Part shown: one piece after another, positions 1 to 14,744 of the stretch | Layout of the letters: every line of letters begins with the position of its first letter | How positions within the stretch are numbered: the first letter of the stretch is position 1 | From: Strix aluco | Taxonomy: Eukaryota > Chordata > Aves > Strigiformes > Strigidae | Reading direction: 5' to 3' | Length of the DNA: 64,000 bases | Assembly (NCBI RefSeq): GCF_031877795.1 | Contig: NC_133941.1 | Coordinates: 24,652,251 to 24,716,250, forward strand | Notes under the pieces: generated by a model | What the model was told of the DNA's origin: nothing | The model's input: the letters and a program-made list of their open reading frames with translations, nothing else | The model's database searches: none | Made by a program: the position numbers and the translations under genes

Positions 1-372
1 TGGGGTGGTGTTGATTCCTTTTTTATTAAAAAAAACCAAAAATACTGGCACTGAGATTGAGATTTTAAAATTTCCCTATAAAACCTTAAGTTCTTCAGAC
101 CTTATACTCCTCATCAGAAAAGGTAATTTCAAAGAACAAAATACAGCTCAGGATTGTGAGGACGCCCCACGGTTTGCAATCTCCCAGCTCCAGCAGCAAA
201 GCCAGCAGGCGGGGTGCACCTTGGGTTCCCCCCACCCAGTGGGTCCGCAGAGACCTCCATGGGTGCTGCCACCACCCTCTTGCCTGTACCCTGGATGCTG
301 AGTATGTTTAAGTGCAAAGCGTTTCAGAGGAATTACATCAGGTGACATGAGTTGATATTTTCCAACCAGGCC

Positions 373-395
373 AAAAAAAAAAAAAAAAAAAAAAA
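373..395 (+). repeat. Poly(A) run, 23 nt
   Basis: A long A-run preceded by about 200 nt of locally GC-richer sequence. This could be a retrocopy tail, but I recognise no source gene and see no target-site duplication. Confidence 0.85.
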
Positions 396-3300
396 TTTCC
401 ATCAGGAAAATCACTTCAGTCAGTCCAGAATAATTCCCAAATCCTGGGACCACACCCCGACGTATCAGCTTGAAAATGCCTCGGTCAAACGTCTGTGCAC
501 AGTGTGGCTCCTTTAATCACCACGAATGGTATCAAGAGATGAGAAACAAGAATGTCAGGTGTCTTGGAGAAGGTCACTGGAACCACTACAACCACATAAA
601 GCAAAAGTGCTTCCTAGGACTAAGGGCCTCAAAGCAGATACTTTGCTGAGCAACACAAACCAGCTGCTTAATAAATAAAAAAGCAAATATAGTGAGTTAC
701 TTGGAATACAAGGCACAGCCACGGATTTATGTTTTCCACTGGGGGAAGAAACATAGTTCATGTGCTAGCTACTTAAGCTGTATATTTCAAAAATAGTATC
801 AATAAAATGTTAGATTAATCTTAAAGCTTTTGATTAAAAACACCAGTGAGGCACGTTACTCCCAAAAATCGCAGTGTAATTGATTACACTGCTTAGGTAC
901 AATCCCTAGTAATATGTTCAGCAGTGGGTAAAGACAAACACATGAAGATAGCAAACGCTGCAACAAGGTAAGTTACTTGGTGGGAGGGGGATTACTTCAT
1001 ATCAAATTATGCATTTTACTTACAAACCAGGCATCAACCCTTTTTACACATCTATAAGACTCCTAAACACCACACAGTTTGAACTGCAACAGCTGAACAC
1101 GTCCCGTCTGGTACTTCCCTCTCCCTAATGAGTAATTGCTTCTCAGGATGCACAGCGCTGAGAAACTGTTAGATGCATACAAAAGTACTGCTGAGATGAA
1201 TATGGTACGACTGCAAAGCTGTGGATGTGCATCCTCCAAGGCCTGTCGCAAAGGGACTGCTCCCCGCTTCTCTCATCACTTGCGAGCCTTCTGGCACTCA
1301 CCCCAAGTTCAGTACCAATGCTGTGAGTCCAGGTTGATAAAAAACATCACCCAGAACCCTTTACAACATATTATTTTATTGACTTCAGAAAAGCAACATT
1401 GCTACAGCAAAAGTTCCTGGCTCATTTGTCTACTTTGTTTTCTATACACACAGGAGACACACGCTAACACCAGATTGCCATCCTCTGGCTCATCCCACCA
1501 TGGCTGTACAGTGCGCTCAGCACTGCACTGGTACAAAACAGAATAATCCTCCCTTGGTTCTACATCACAGCTTGGCTTGCACGGATGAGTATGTGTTCAA
1601 GAACATTTTGCATTGACAAAGCTGTGTCTGAACCATTTCCACATCTGTAATTACTGTCAATGTTGCGGTAAAGCCTGCAAAGGCACCAGGACTCCACCAC
1701 ACAAATGGATCACAAGAACACTGCCCTTCCGATGAGCTTAGTAGTGTAAGAATACATCCTTCTGAGGGTCTTTGCTCCCACCAGTAACCTCTCATTCAAC
1801 AAGAGTATAATTTTATTAAACTCAGAAGGTGATGACGACTGTGGTTTTATTTTCTATACAGTTTTCTTCAAAGCCTTTATAAAAGAGCCTCCCCTCAATT
1901 TTTCTTTTCTTATGGGCACACAAGAAAAGCTCAAGTAGAACATATAAGCATTTCTGATACATATACCTAAAATTTTGCAAGTATCATATGAAAACATTTT
2001 GGAAATAATATGTTCTGAATTTTACTCTTTTTCTAAATCAACAAATACAGAATTTTGAATGCAAGACCACACATCTTCTCATCTTTAAGCATCAAGTGTC
2101 ATCTGGTGGATTGACACAGAACTGCACTGAAAGTAACCTTTCCTTAGAGCAAATTTTACTAGGGAAGTAAAAATAAACAAGCTAAGCAGAGATAATATTT
2201 ACCTATGACCTAAGAGATGCAAATAATAGAAACACAAACCTTTATCAGGTGCAGGTGTTTAGAAGAGGATCAGCCATAAGACTCCCATAACACATCTAGG
2301 GATTTTATGGACTTACCTCACTGAAATTCAGGAAATTTGAGTTATTTATGACTTACTATCCAAAAGCCACTAAAAAGCATTCAGAAAGCTACTAAAAAAC
2401 TGTATGTCTCCAGCAAAGACACCAAAAACCACCCTAGTGGAATTTTTTTTAATGTAATCTGAGATCCATAATAACTACTGAATCTGGAACTGGAGCTTTA
2501 AAGGTCCAGTTTGATACATCAAGCTGTTTTCCCTCATGGGGAAAATAATGAAAGAACTAGAAACCAAACTTCCTTTTTCTGTCTTTTCACACACATTCTG
2601 GTCCCCTCTCTCTAAACCAAGATTAACTATCTCTGATGACATGATTTTAAAAAATATACATCTCCTTTCTTATCACTGAAGTAAGAGACCAAGCCAAGAA
2701 GAGGAGAGAGCCCACAACAAACTCCTAATGAAGCCACAGAGAGAAAAAAAAAAAGGAAAAAAAAAGCCTTTGCCAGGATCACCACTGAAGGATTAACTTC
2801 TACCAGTTTTAATGCTTCAACTCTAAAAGTAACTCCCCCCTCAACAAATGTATTACTTTAGAGATATTGATTTTGTAATACATTATTTAGCAAACTTGAT
2901 AAGCAAACCATGGGGCAGATACCTTCGGGAAAACCTCAAGTTTTTAGGAAGACAAAGAGTGTTAATCAAGTTACAAGGTAGAAAAATCAGCAGTATCTTC
3001 CTGGCCTTTCAAACAATTTCATCACTTGCTGTGGAAGATCACGGCTGTCGATGGCACTAAAGTGACTTTTAACTGTTTGAAACCACTACAAAATCTGATT
3101 GCTGGAGAAGACCCAGCCTCCACAACATGAAACTGTTTGTCAAGGTCTACAGAAGTTACGCTCCATCAAGTTCAAGTATTAATCCATAGGTAACTTGATG
3201 CTTTTGGATACAGAATCAATCAACTCTCTGATGCTCCTTTCCTGTGTGGGATCAAAGGTTTGGACAGCAAATACTGGCCAAGACTCACTTTGAGCCTTGG

Positions 3301-4798
3301 AGCATGGCCCCACCAAGCCAGCTGTCCAAACTCGCTGTGCAGGGTTTCAGCAGGGCTGACTGTGGATGTGTTACCATCCCCATTTTAGCTCTGGCCAGAG
3401 AGCTCCTTTGAAGCCAGTCTCCCAACTCGCCTCACCCTACCGTGTTCTGGTTTGTAGCTCAGCACACTCTGAAGCATAGGACCTGGACTCCCTTCACAGG
3501 AAATGAAATCAGAAGAGGCATTCAGTGAGTGCATCTAGCGTACAACAGCAGCTAAGAGGCATTTGATCCGCAGTGCCTACCTAGAGCTGATCAAACGTAA
3601 AAGCCCTTCACACATACACAGGGCAGATGTAGGGTCCTCAGCACCAGCTTCCTTCCATAGATCCACTTCTATAGGCTGCATTTACTGCTGATGTAGACAT
3701 AGCCAACATAAGCTATTTTTCCTTTCTTTGATTTTTTTTTTAACCTAAAAGTAAATGTTTTACCTAATCAAAACCTACTGCTAAACATTAAAAACTAATA
3801 ATAATCCTAGTAGGGACAACACCAACTGGAAGTGCTTCCCACTCCTGAACCAGGAACAAAAATACTCCAAGAATTGTTTATATGCCTCCCCTACTAGCCA
3901 AATCTACTCTTCCCCCAAACCTGACACAAGAGAGAAGGCAAGCACTGCAGCATTTTTTTTTTTTAAACAAAGTCCTGGCTATTCAGGAGAAGACAAGAGC
4001 AAGCTTCTCAGCAGGGATTTCTAACAGGCAGCACCCACTTAAAAAATGTTTGTTAAGGACTGCTCACGTCCACATCCCAAGTCACAGCTGCCATTGATAG
4101 AAGCTGATGCCACAGATACACAGTTGATCCATCTGGCTGCAAGGCAGACTGTGTGTTTACACACTCTAAGTCAAGTTGAAACCTTAAGGTTATCCAAAAC
4201 ACCAACAGACCTAGTTCTTCATGCAAAGAGTTGCCTGGCTCTAACAAACTAGCCTAGATCCAACCCAAGCTTTTGGGGAGCCTTAAAGCTGAACCTCCCA
4301 AGTCCAGCAGGGCTTTCCAGTCAGTTCAAATAACCTAATCCTCTTTTCTTCAGACTCCAAATAAAGTCCTCAGCTGCCCCAGATGAGGTAAGGAGAGACA
4401 AAAAGCTTCAACAGATCAGAGGAAACAAAGCCAATCCTCTTCTCGACTTTCTCAATAGCTGTCAGAAGTCCAACTGAGCTGACAAAGACCAAAAAGCAAT
4501 TGAGACCTCACGGCTCAATTCAAAGGTAGCTGGTTCAGTCAGATTAAAGTGCAAGTACTGTATACTAACATCTAAAGGTTCAGTTGTTTAAATTATACAG
4601 TGTCAGTACTTGAAACAGGACAAGTTTCTGGTTGTCCTGATTAAAAACCGTTAAGTGACTAAGTGCAAAACATGGTCTGCCTAAAAAGTGCAGAAAAAGC
4701 TGAAACAAAAGTTACTCAAGGAGCACCTCACTTCCCAGCAACCTCCTAATTCTACGCCCAGCTGTTTTGGGTGAAATCTAAAAATACTTACAAGTAAC

Positions 4799-4830
4799 TA
4801 AGGTAACCTTAAAGGTAACCTTAAAGGTTA
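4799..4830 (+). repeat. Short tandem repeat of AAGGTAACCTTA
   Basis: About two and a half copies of a 12-nt unit (AAGGTAACCTTA). The unit is itself nearly palindromic, so the run can also pair with itself. Confidence 0.75.
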
Positions 4831-6518
4831 AAATATTTATGAAAAATAAAAAAGTAATAATAATCAGTATACTGTCCCATGCGTACCCCTGGTGCTCCAA
4901 GGTGAAAATATGGTCTTGCTATTAGTCCTAGGAGGATAAAAAGCTCCTAACTCTACCTATATGATAAGAGGAGCCCTCCTCCATGAACTGCAGTGCAGCA
5001 ACAGTTCCAGAATCAAGTTGTGTTATGGCTCAAGGCACCAGAACGTCTTAACACCATGCCAAGTAAAGCCACTTCAATGTGGTGTCTTCATACCCCATTA
5101 GGGATTGCAAACCCTATGTTTAGGGGCATGGAAAGAAGCTGAGAGATTTATGAGAATTAGCATGGCTATATCTAGAGTTTCCTACAACACCCACTTTTTC
5201 CAGTAGAGGAGCTCTGTGGTCTTCTGAGGACTCAATTAAATGCCAGTTTATTCAATACAAACAGACATAACTCCACCACGGCACCAGCTTCCAGCTAAAG
5301 AAATCTCCTGACATACATCTTAAAGATTCCTTAAATACACGTCTTTCTAGTGTTGCCTTTATTGTTGGTGCCAAGTATGCTGTCTGCCAGCACAGTAGTA
5401 ACTCAGGCTTGCAATGTGCGCATGTGGGGCTGGGGGGTGGGGAGCATTCCTAACAATATTAACAATTAGGGGTTTCCTGCAACACCAGCAGAGCACTGGT
5501 GAACAGCTGCAGAAATGCAGAAAATGAGAGCTTTTCTTCTCTTAGACTTGATTAGCCATTATAAGATGCCAAGACAATCTCTGCTACCACTGTGACTCCC
5601 CAGAAGACACTCAGAACTGCTGCAGAGGGGTCAACGGTTTAGAGTATTCCTCACTGGATAAGATCATTGCAAAGCTCCTTTCTTTGACGGAACCCAAATC
5701 TCCCCACTTTTCAGCATCCAGCATCTTACTTTTCTCACTGCCCTCATAAGTATATACGTAACCCCTGAGCCACATAGAACAACATCTACTATATTAATTT
5801 TTCCTCATTTCCCAAGTTCAAAGAAATCTAGTCTTTCTAGATGTACCCATGTTCTTCATAAGCAGAACCGCAAATGGAGCCTCTTCAACTAATTTCCATT
5901 GTAATGGACTCACACCCGTCTGACAGAGGAAAATGAAGGGGAAAAAAAAAGAAGTTTTGTTCCTACTTTTATTTTCCCACTGGAACAGAGGGGTGTACCA
6001 CACAGTAAACAGCTGTCCCTGTCATTTCCTGCTCTTATTGACCAAAGTCCATCATGCCATCTAAACGATAAAATCCATATCAAGCCTGTAATCAGAGAGT
6101 GGAAAAGAGAGTAGAAAAACAACTTATAATAGCCTGATTTTTTCCTAATGATATTGATATGTTAAAGAAAATTATTAACTGTTAAGCACCTTAAACACTG
6201 ACATTATTTTACAATCTGTATCCTGAAACACTTTTTAAAATAATTTAAGGATTACCAAACATTTGAACACGAAGGAGAGAAAACCCATGCCATCAGTTAC
6301 AGGGAACTCTAAATTTGTTTCAGATCTTTGAGCATACTTATGACCTAAACCTGAGCAAAACAAATACCAATTTTCTTACAAAGCTGGATATAACTGCAAG
6401 GGAATATACTGAATCCCCATAAACTCAGAAGAATCTTTTTTTTTCCCCTGACAAGACACTGGTAGATATTTTATCTTCTGCTGTACTGGGTCTGCTTAGT
6501 ATTGTAGGCCGCCTGCAG

Positions 6519-6556
6519 CACTAAAAAACAAGTATCAGTGCTTGTTTTTTGAAGTG
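6519..6556. repeat. Short inverted repeat
   Basis: AAAAAACAAG (6523-6532) and CTTGTTTTTT (6541-6550) form a perfect 10-bp stem with an 8-nt loop. CACT and AGTG extend it across a 2-nt bulge. It is too small for a recognisable element. Confidence 0.7.
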
Positions 6557-9500
6557 TCATCCCAAAAAACGTGAAACTAAACATGACTCTGCAGAGAGCG
6601 GAAAGCATTTCACTGTTTATAATAATCCTGGCTCATAAACATTGCGAGCCCACTTTTAATAGTGGGTTAGCCAACCTGAATTCAGAAGACAATGTTCTTT
6701 TTCTAGTGGCAAAATCCATCCAAGGATGTGGCAACATATAATGCAAACTAAAGCTGAGCTCATATGGCCAAGGATCATATTGCTTAAGGAGCACTCCTAA
6801 ATTTGGGGACTAGAAAAAGGAAACCATTCAAATTTAAACACAAATAGTTATTTTTACACAGTCAGCATGACAGAAGTTGAGGGAAGGAAGAAACTGCAAG
6901 TGCTTGCATTAACCTTCTGGAAAAGTTACTGCACTGGGAACGGATTCGAAAGCAGGTCTGCCTGATAGAGTGTGAATCTGCCAGTTTGGACTAAATATTT
7001 AGAAGACCACTGTCAGTGCTGAAAAACAGCCCGGAACAAGTCATATTCCTGATTGCTCTCAAGAAGGGATTGTGCTGCAATTAATATTAAAAAAAAAACC
7101 CCCAAACTACAAAACAAAACCCAAACCAAAAACCACGTGAGATTTAATTTCAATAGTCAACAAAAACTGAAAATGCATTTAACTTGATTTTAGCCCTTAT
7201 ATTCAGACTACACTGAGAACAGATTTAATGGGTAGGCTTGGAGAGAGAAGCAACACTGACCCATTCAGACCAGCTCCAAATAAGAGACCAGATACGTCGA
7301 TATCTTTAGTTAATATGCTACGTATTTCAGTCAGGGCACAGCACCAAATACTGTCATTATCTAACTTCTACAAACACTTCTAAGCTCTCTAAAATTCTGC
7401 TTGTAGAAATCCGCAGCTGAGTCTATGCTACAAACCCTACATAAATCAGACTTTATCATGACTGCCATTAAATAAACGTAAAAATAACAATGCAGAAAAA
7501 AATGCAGACTTCCAGTTTTTGTTGGTTTTTGTTTAAACAAACTAGCTCAAATCCTGCAATTGTGAGATCCTGCATGGAACTCTTAAAAATACATTCAGTG
7601 TATTTTAAAAGCAAGTGGGGGGAAAAAAAAAATAATAATCAGACACTACAGTTTAATCAATACCAACAAGTTTAAAAGACTCTACACACAATTTGAATAG
7701 GCCAGCTGGGTGCAAGGAGTGGGGACAAATTCAAGAGTCAGTTGAAGAGTCAGCTAAAGATGAGGCAACACTTTTTGATCAGTAAAACACAAAACCAATA
7801 AAAGTCAGAGCCAAAACAAGAACGTGTAACAATCTACATCCAGTTTCTGCACATTCCTAACAGAAAAATCAAACCTATTTGCTAAGTGCAGTCCTTATCA
7901 AGAAAACTACTGTGAACTACATTTCTTTTATTCTGGATATAACATACAGCATTAATTACACATTCATTCAATAGACACACTTTCACAAGTATTACCCAGC
8001 CATAACATCACCTAAAAATACAGACATCATTTTAAGCAGAACTCCGCATATAAATCTAACAGTAACTTGAACATCACCACCAGTATTTCCAGTCCAGGCT
8101 CCCTTTTGGATTTTTCAAACAGATTCCCTTTCTTTAGGAATCTCTAGGCTGATCAACCTAGTCCTGTACTATTTATCCACTGACATTATAATACATCCAA
8201 AAAGAATCAATACCCATGCAAAGTACTGCCTACTCAGGCTGTTCAGACAAGGCTTTATCTTGCTTCATCCTCTGTTAATCCCTTTAAGTGCGACCTCCCC
8301 TCAATATCTGGCAGCAGAAACATCAGGGGTAAAATGCAAAATTCCTTTGAGTTGTGTCTTTTAACACCAAAGTTGCTGAAAAACTAAAAACCAGAGCACT
8401 CTGCGTACTCTGCTTCTAAGTGAAATGAATGACAGTTGTCTCTTTTGCATCATTACAACAAACTGAAAAATAATGATTTTGATTTTAAGGTCTGCCATAT
8501 GCTTTTTTAAGCAAGGAGACACCATTGCAGTCATGATCACCAACTTAAAAAAAAGCTTAAACGACCGCCAGATTTTCAAGTCTTAAAAAAAAATAAACAA
8601 ACAAAACCAAAATGGAAGTTACAGAATCAAATTACATTTGAACTGCTCCCTTTTTATAACTGTGCTCCCTTTAAAAATCCTAACCAACATTTTAGAAATA
8701 ATAACCTCAGTTGTACTCCACAAAAAAAGTATTTTAAGGCCTTCAGTGCAAATTTTTGATTTTGCAGTATTTTTGGAAAATAAGGCACATGACATTTAGA
8801 CATCTTTAATGCATTTCAAAAGAGAGATCAATATGGAATACCGACTTACTAATCAAACCGATATTAGATGAAGCCTCACCTTTTTTTCTCTACTACATGG
8901 TGAAAAAAAAAAAATAAAAATCAGTTTTCAGTGCAAAGTGCCTCCTCAGCAGGGCACCTGAGAGATTCCCTGTAGGATGCACAGTTCTATGGAATGACAA
9001 CAGTGATCAATCTCGTTATTTATCATATCACCACACCCAGAATTCTGCAAGCTACACCCAGAGCCTACATGCTCAAGTCTGATAATATATAAAATCATTT
9101 TTTCCACGGTAAAATAGAGGAACATAAATTCTAGGGGGAAAAAAAACCAAAGAGGGAAACAGCAGCACAATTACGCAGTTATCAAAACTAAATGCACATG
9201 ATCTATCTAAACCTCAAAGTTTAGGATTTAAAACCGAAAGTTTCAGAGGGCTGAAAGTACAAATGTGCATTTTTGCAATCTGGCCACCAGAAGGGTCTGA
9301 AGATCAATGCTAAGTTAGCCTATAACTGTAGCAGTTTTTATTACAGAATGTCAGCCAAGCAGATGCCACAACAGAAACTGCAAGATGTCAGGAGAGGTGA
9401 GGGACCAAGAACAGTGAGAAATGGAAAAAGCATGAGGGAGTCTGATGCTGAGCCTCATCAGTAGCACACGAGAGTTCCTCAGTCATCCTGGAGCAGGGCA

Positions 9501-11514
9501 AACAGGTGACCAGGACTCAACAGGAGTTTGAGGTTCATCCAGTGAAGCTGATGGAATAAATCAGGAAATGGGATAATCTAATGTGTTTGACAGATTTGGA
9601 ATGTATTCGTAGCAGCTGATACCTGTGTGGTTGGGAGACATAAGCAATGTAGGTGCAAAAGCAGGTGTAGTGGAAATCAAATAGCCAAGTTTAAAACTTG
9701 TGCTTCCAAGGTTTAAGATCTTTAATGGCACTTCACCAAGCTATTCCCAAATTATAGGCAACACCTACGGATCCTGGGTTTCTGACCCTCCACCAAACAG
9801 AAAACAAAACATCACCCTATGAAGGCTCTGCTTCCATAGATAATCACCGAGCAAGAAGACCCTGCTCAATCTTCAACAGTGTTTTTGTTTGAAACCTAAT
9901 TCATCAAGGAGGGAAAACGGAGCATCAAAACAGCGCACGTTGTGCCCCAGTTGGAGGCAACTTATCTGCAGGTTTCTTACTGCTTTGGGAGAGTCGGCTT
10001 AAATTCAAAACGCAACATCGTGCCTGTGCACACAGCAGCAGGGCTGAACATCCCCCACCTCCCCAAGTTTATTGTCAAAATACAATGTTTTAACACTTCA
10101 AACACACAAGTAAAACAGTGGCACCACTCTCTATATATTTTCTCAACTAGAAATGAACCTTTTTTATAATATATAACAACCCCAAATCCGTTACCAGCCA
10201 TAAGAAAATTTCTATTTCAGTAGAGGCCACAAGTTCTGCAAGTTTATGAACCCTCCAGCTTTAAGACACAATCCAATTTTTAAACAACTGGGTGTGGGGG
10301 AAAAAGGAGAAAGAAAAAAAAAAATAAAACCACTTCTTGGTGCCAGCTATTCCATAACCATTCACTACAAATTTTTTCACGGCTGAAGCAGCAGCTGCGG
10401 CCAGGGGCAGAGCTTGAACCCTGGACTAGAGGGACAATTAATTCAACAGTTCCTTTACCCTCAGAATTCACTTCTACAGTTTCTTTGTCCTAACAAGAGG
10501 ATTAGCAATTTTAAAAATAACTTTTGGGACTTGCATGGTCTGGAAAATACAAAAAAAAATTAGACTATCCTTTCAAGTGAATAAGAAAAGCATCTGTTCT
10601 GCATTCCAAGTAAAGCAACTTTTTCAACTGCACAACCATCAAAATCAAGCAGTCATAACTCAGACCAACGACCCAATTCCAACAACTCCAGACAGCATGG
10701 ATGAGACAGGGTTTTTTAATTACTGGGGTTTTATTTTACTATTTTGAGGAAATCTTACTCTCCCCTCGCTGTGAACACTCGCACCTCCATTAGCAAACTA
10801 GGAAAGGCAAGGCGTGTATTTGCTTAAGTTGAGAAAATTTTTTAAGAAATTCATTTTTCAACTGTCTAATAATTAGGGGGGATTGTTCCCCCCAACTTTG
10901 ATATTTGGCTCTGCATTTTTACAGCTGAGAAACAGGCTGTAAGAATTTCAATAGCAATTAGTAAAACAGATCCAGGAGGGCTCAGCGGGCAGCGCTGTTT
11001 GCTCCTCCATGGGAAACTTCACTCCCAGTGAACGACTCCCACAGCCGGTGGGAGCAACGCGTGGAGGTGGCACACCTGGCTCCAACAGGAAATTGGAAAG
11101 CTGAGACTTTCCTCCAGGCAAAACGCATCCACCCCCAATCCGAGGCTTTGCACAGATTCAACAAACAGGGGGGGAAAAGGGGAAAAAAAAATTTAAATAG
11201 AAAAACCATATATGCTACTTCAATGCAAACCGTAACAGTTCCAACATGTAGCTATACGCTGCTACAGCCTGGGGGCGGGGGCCTTGATCAGTGTAAGTTA
11301 CTGTAGATTCCACCATGGCTCCGGTAGAACTGTATCAACCAACGTAGCTGTGGGGGCACAAACCCTTCTTCTGCCAAATTCAAGAGGGAATACAACACAC
11401 AGTTTGTGCTGGCTTATGCGTTCGGCTCTCCTGTGCCAGAGCACCATCTCCGGCCTGCTGTCGGGAACGCCGCAGCGTTTAACCCAAGGCCAGACCGCTA
11501 CCGTGGGGCTCCAA

Positions 11515-11593
11515 ACACAGCCCCAGGCGGCGGGCAGGGGGCTGTGGGCGGCGGGCAGGGGGCTCCACAGCCCCAGGCGGCGGGCAGGGGGCC
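11515..11593 (+). repeat. GC-rich minisatellite
   Basis: The 17-nt block GGCGGCGGGCAGGGGGC occurs three times exactly, at 11526-11542, 11547-11563 and 11576-11592. The flanking ACAGCCCCA is also repeated 50 nt apart. Short G-runs give it quadruplex potential. It sits in a locally GC-rich segment (about 11000-11650) inside otherwise AT-rich DNA. Confidence 0.85.
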
Positions 11594-14500
11594 GGGACAG
11601 GAAGCTACATCGGGGTGCAGCCTCTGCTGAGAACCATCATGAGAACCTGCCTGTTTCTCCCACAAAGGGTGTGAGAACCCAGTTCACTGTCATCCTCTTT
11701 TTTTCTCAGAAATGGTGCAGCCAGCACAGGGCATGCTGTTGGGTGACAACAGTAAAATCTAGAGACAACAATACAGGAGGCTGAGACCCGGTGGTATTTT
11801 CGTACATCGGTTTTGGGGGAGATCACTCCCTCCTTTGCCTTATTTATTCAGTTCTCTGTTGTTCCGTACCCTGGAGAACCTTTCCTTTATTTCTGCAGTG
11901 TTCACAGGTTTATTTCAACCAGTATTTTGTACAGGTTTCTTCTTTTACAAATTTCAGATTTCTTAACTAATTTTGACTTTAAACCCCTCTTTCTTCAAAA
12001 TCTCTTCCTATGAGATGTTTTCAATGGTTTTTGCATTGTACTCACCACTTTTTCCTTCTTTTCCATCTCAGTCTTCATTTACTTCATCTACACTTCATTT
12101 ACTTCAGTTTTTACACAAACATTTTTATTCAGCATTTTGAAGGTGTAGGTGAAATCCAAATCACAAGCACCCATCAAATGCATAGGCCAGTGGCAGGAAA
12201 TACAGTATCTCTGCAAATCTCATTCTGAAATAGAGCAGTGTTTGTGGAGTGACAACCAAAATACACTGAGCAGGTGACTCCTACCAAACATGGCAAAACC
12301 ATATTTTGAGGCTTCTTGAGGCTTCTCTTCCCCGCTCCTTCCCCAGCCCCTATGTTTGGTACAGTAACTTTCACCCTGTTCCAACCTTAAGGCCCAAAAT
12401 GATTGCTGAAGTAGCAAGAATCTCATGAATGTAAATATTTGCTCAGGGTTAAGTTACCAAGAGAGAATTTTTGCTCAGAGCCTGCAAGCTCAAAAAGAAA
12501 GAATAAAAAGAGGCCAAGAGTTTAAGAAAACTAGAGCCCAGTGTTAAATTCCTTCATTATAGTCAAGACACCTGCCTGCTTTTCAGAAGTCTAAAATAAA
12601 CAGGAGAAACCTCTGACATCCAAGCGATATTTCGGTGTCTCCCTGCCTTCCAAAAAATACTGGGACTACTAAGATATTTGGACTTCTAAAAATCAGATTC
12701 TTTAATATGAAGGCTGGTAGCCTCCAAAAATCTCCATCCAGATTGCCACAATGACCTGTATGTGGATGCTACGTGCATACACCGTACTGAAATGCTCTGT
12801 CCAAAGGATAGCAGTTGGGCTTGCAATAACAGGCTGACATCTAACCAGAGTCCAAAGTGTCGGTGTTTTAGCCTTTCACATTAAATAACCAGGTCAAAAG
12901 TACCATAAATTAACAGTAGAGGTAGCTACACTTAAAGCAGTGGCTCTGTATGCTTCAGCAACATAGTATTCAAAATGCTTGAAGAGAGGAAAATGGCAAA
13001 TATAATGCAAAATCGACTCATTCAGCAGTCTAGCATAAAAATAATCTCTCCCTGAATCTTCTTTAAGCCAAAGAATTTCTAAGAAGCAGCATCAAACCAG
13101 TCTCTGAAGAAATTCAAGAACTCGAATTATCTTTCAAAAGGCGATGCTTCAGCATTTAACAATATCATTTCAGTAATATAATTATTCATGGCCATAGTGA
13201 AATAAATTTATGAGGACCTACAATGTTCAGCAGTTCCTTGTCTCTCACAGCAGCTGCCAGTGGTCTGCTCTGTCCTTCTCTGTTCACACCCTGAAGATTC
13301 CATCGATCCAAGGGATGCCTTTTCCTACTACTAACAGCAGATTTGAAGACCATGAATTGTACGTTACTCCATTCACCGCCTGATGACAGCTTCTTACCCA
13401 ACATCAGGAGCTTGCTTCAGAACAGCAATCAGTACTTCCTCCGCATGGAAACATACTGTAAAATTTTGCCTGTGCAATTTAAAAACTTAGAAACGGTTAT
13501 TCTTGCTTTTAATAATAACACTGAACTCTCTAGAAAGCCACCAGCATTTAAGACACAAAAGTCGGTAACGGTTGACACATTTCTTCAAGACAAAAAAGCT
13601 CCCTCCCCAGGCTATGGCTGCCCAACACGAGTACGGAGTGGGACCCACGAAGGTCTGTCTGCCAAGCCTCTCGGGGATGCCTTGCGACAGGAAGTCTGGA
13701 CTTCCCAGTCCCACCACTGATGCATGTTACATCACCCAGGCAGCACCAAGTGTCTTAACGTGGGAGAAAAATCCCATTTTAGTACTTCTGCATCTTTTTT
13801 ATGCTGACAGCTGACTGTCAAAGAGTCATGGGTTTTTAGAGTTCATAACCAAAACACTAATCATACTAAGAGGGAGAGGAGAAAGAGAGTGAGAGAAGTA
13901 TCCTGGCAGTATCTGACGGGTTATTCAGGCAGCCCGGCTCTGAGGCAGGCACCTCAGCCCTCTGTTAATGGAGATTCTGCAGGTGATGAGTTGATGGAAT
14001 CACCCCTCGGAGCCCCCCCAAGGACCCTGCAGGGAATCCCGCATGAGACGACCGAGGTTATACTATGTAAACCACCTCCTCTCCCCAGCCCTCCTGCTCA
14101 ATTCCCCACACAGCCCTCCCACAGCAGCTACATCACTGGCTTTCTGTCCCACACCAGGATCTTAAGCCTGGCCAAATAATAAGAAAAGTGCAAACCAGAA
14201 AACGAGGAAGCAGCTAATACCAATAAACTCTGAAATACAATTGCATTGCACAGAAAGACGAAAATTGTAACAAAAGTCAGTGACACCAGAAGAAAAAGCT
14301 GAGAGAATTGTGTTTTGAGAGGTAGCAGTCAGGGACCACAGAGGCAACGTGCTTTAAATAATGCCATTTAAACTCAGTAAATTAACTCTGAGAAGCCACA
14401 GCTGCACCCCCTGGGTATTTCCAATAGAAGTACATGGTGACTATCACCAGAAAAAGCAATGGCCATACCAGTGAAGGAATGGAGATGAACATCAGGCTGT

Positions 14501-14711
14501 TGCTCCATTGAGCATTGCAGTAGAGGACAGCACGCACTCGCGTTCCTTCTCTCTGCTGGCTGGTATCAAGGTAAAGCAAACACACAGTACTTTAGTACCA
14601 GAAACTCCCAATGATAAGCTAATAAAATTCAAAGACCAACAAAATTTTAAGACGTTACAAAGCATAAAATGCAAATATGGTTATACTAAACCTGGCTTTT
14701 AGGAGATGGCT

Positions 14712-14744
14712 GGGGAATGGGAGGGGGGAGAGTAGAGGGAGGGG
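14712..14744 (+). repeat. G-rich, quadruplex-capable block
   Basis: GGGG, GGG, GGGGGG, GGG and GGGG runs within 33 nt in otherwise ordinary sequence of the putative IPPK intron. Confidence 0.7.

Noticed and set aside
150-395. Possible retrocopy ending in the poly(A) run
   Set aside because: The sequence before the A-run matches no gene I know, and no flanking target-site duplication is visible.
11284-11784. 166-codon plus-strand frame
   Set aside because: It runs through the GC-rich minisatellite, which suppresses stops, and its peptide shows only the repeat.
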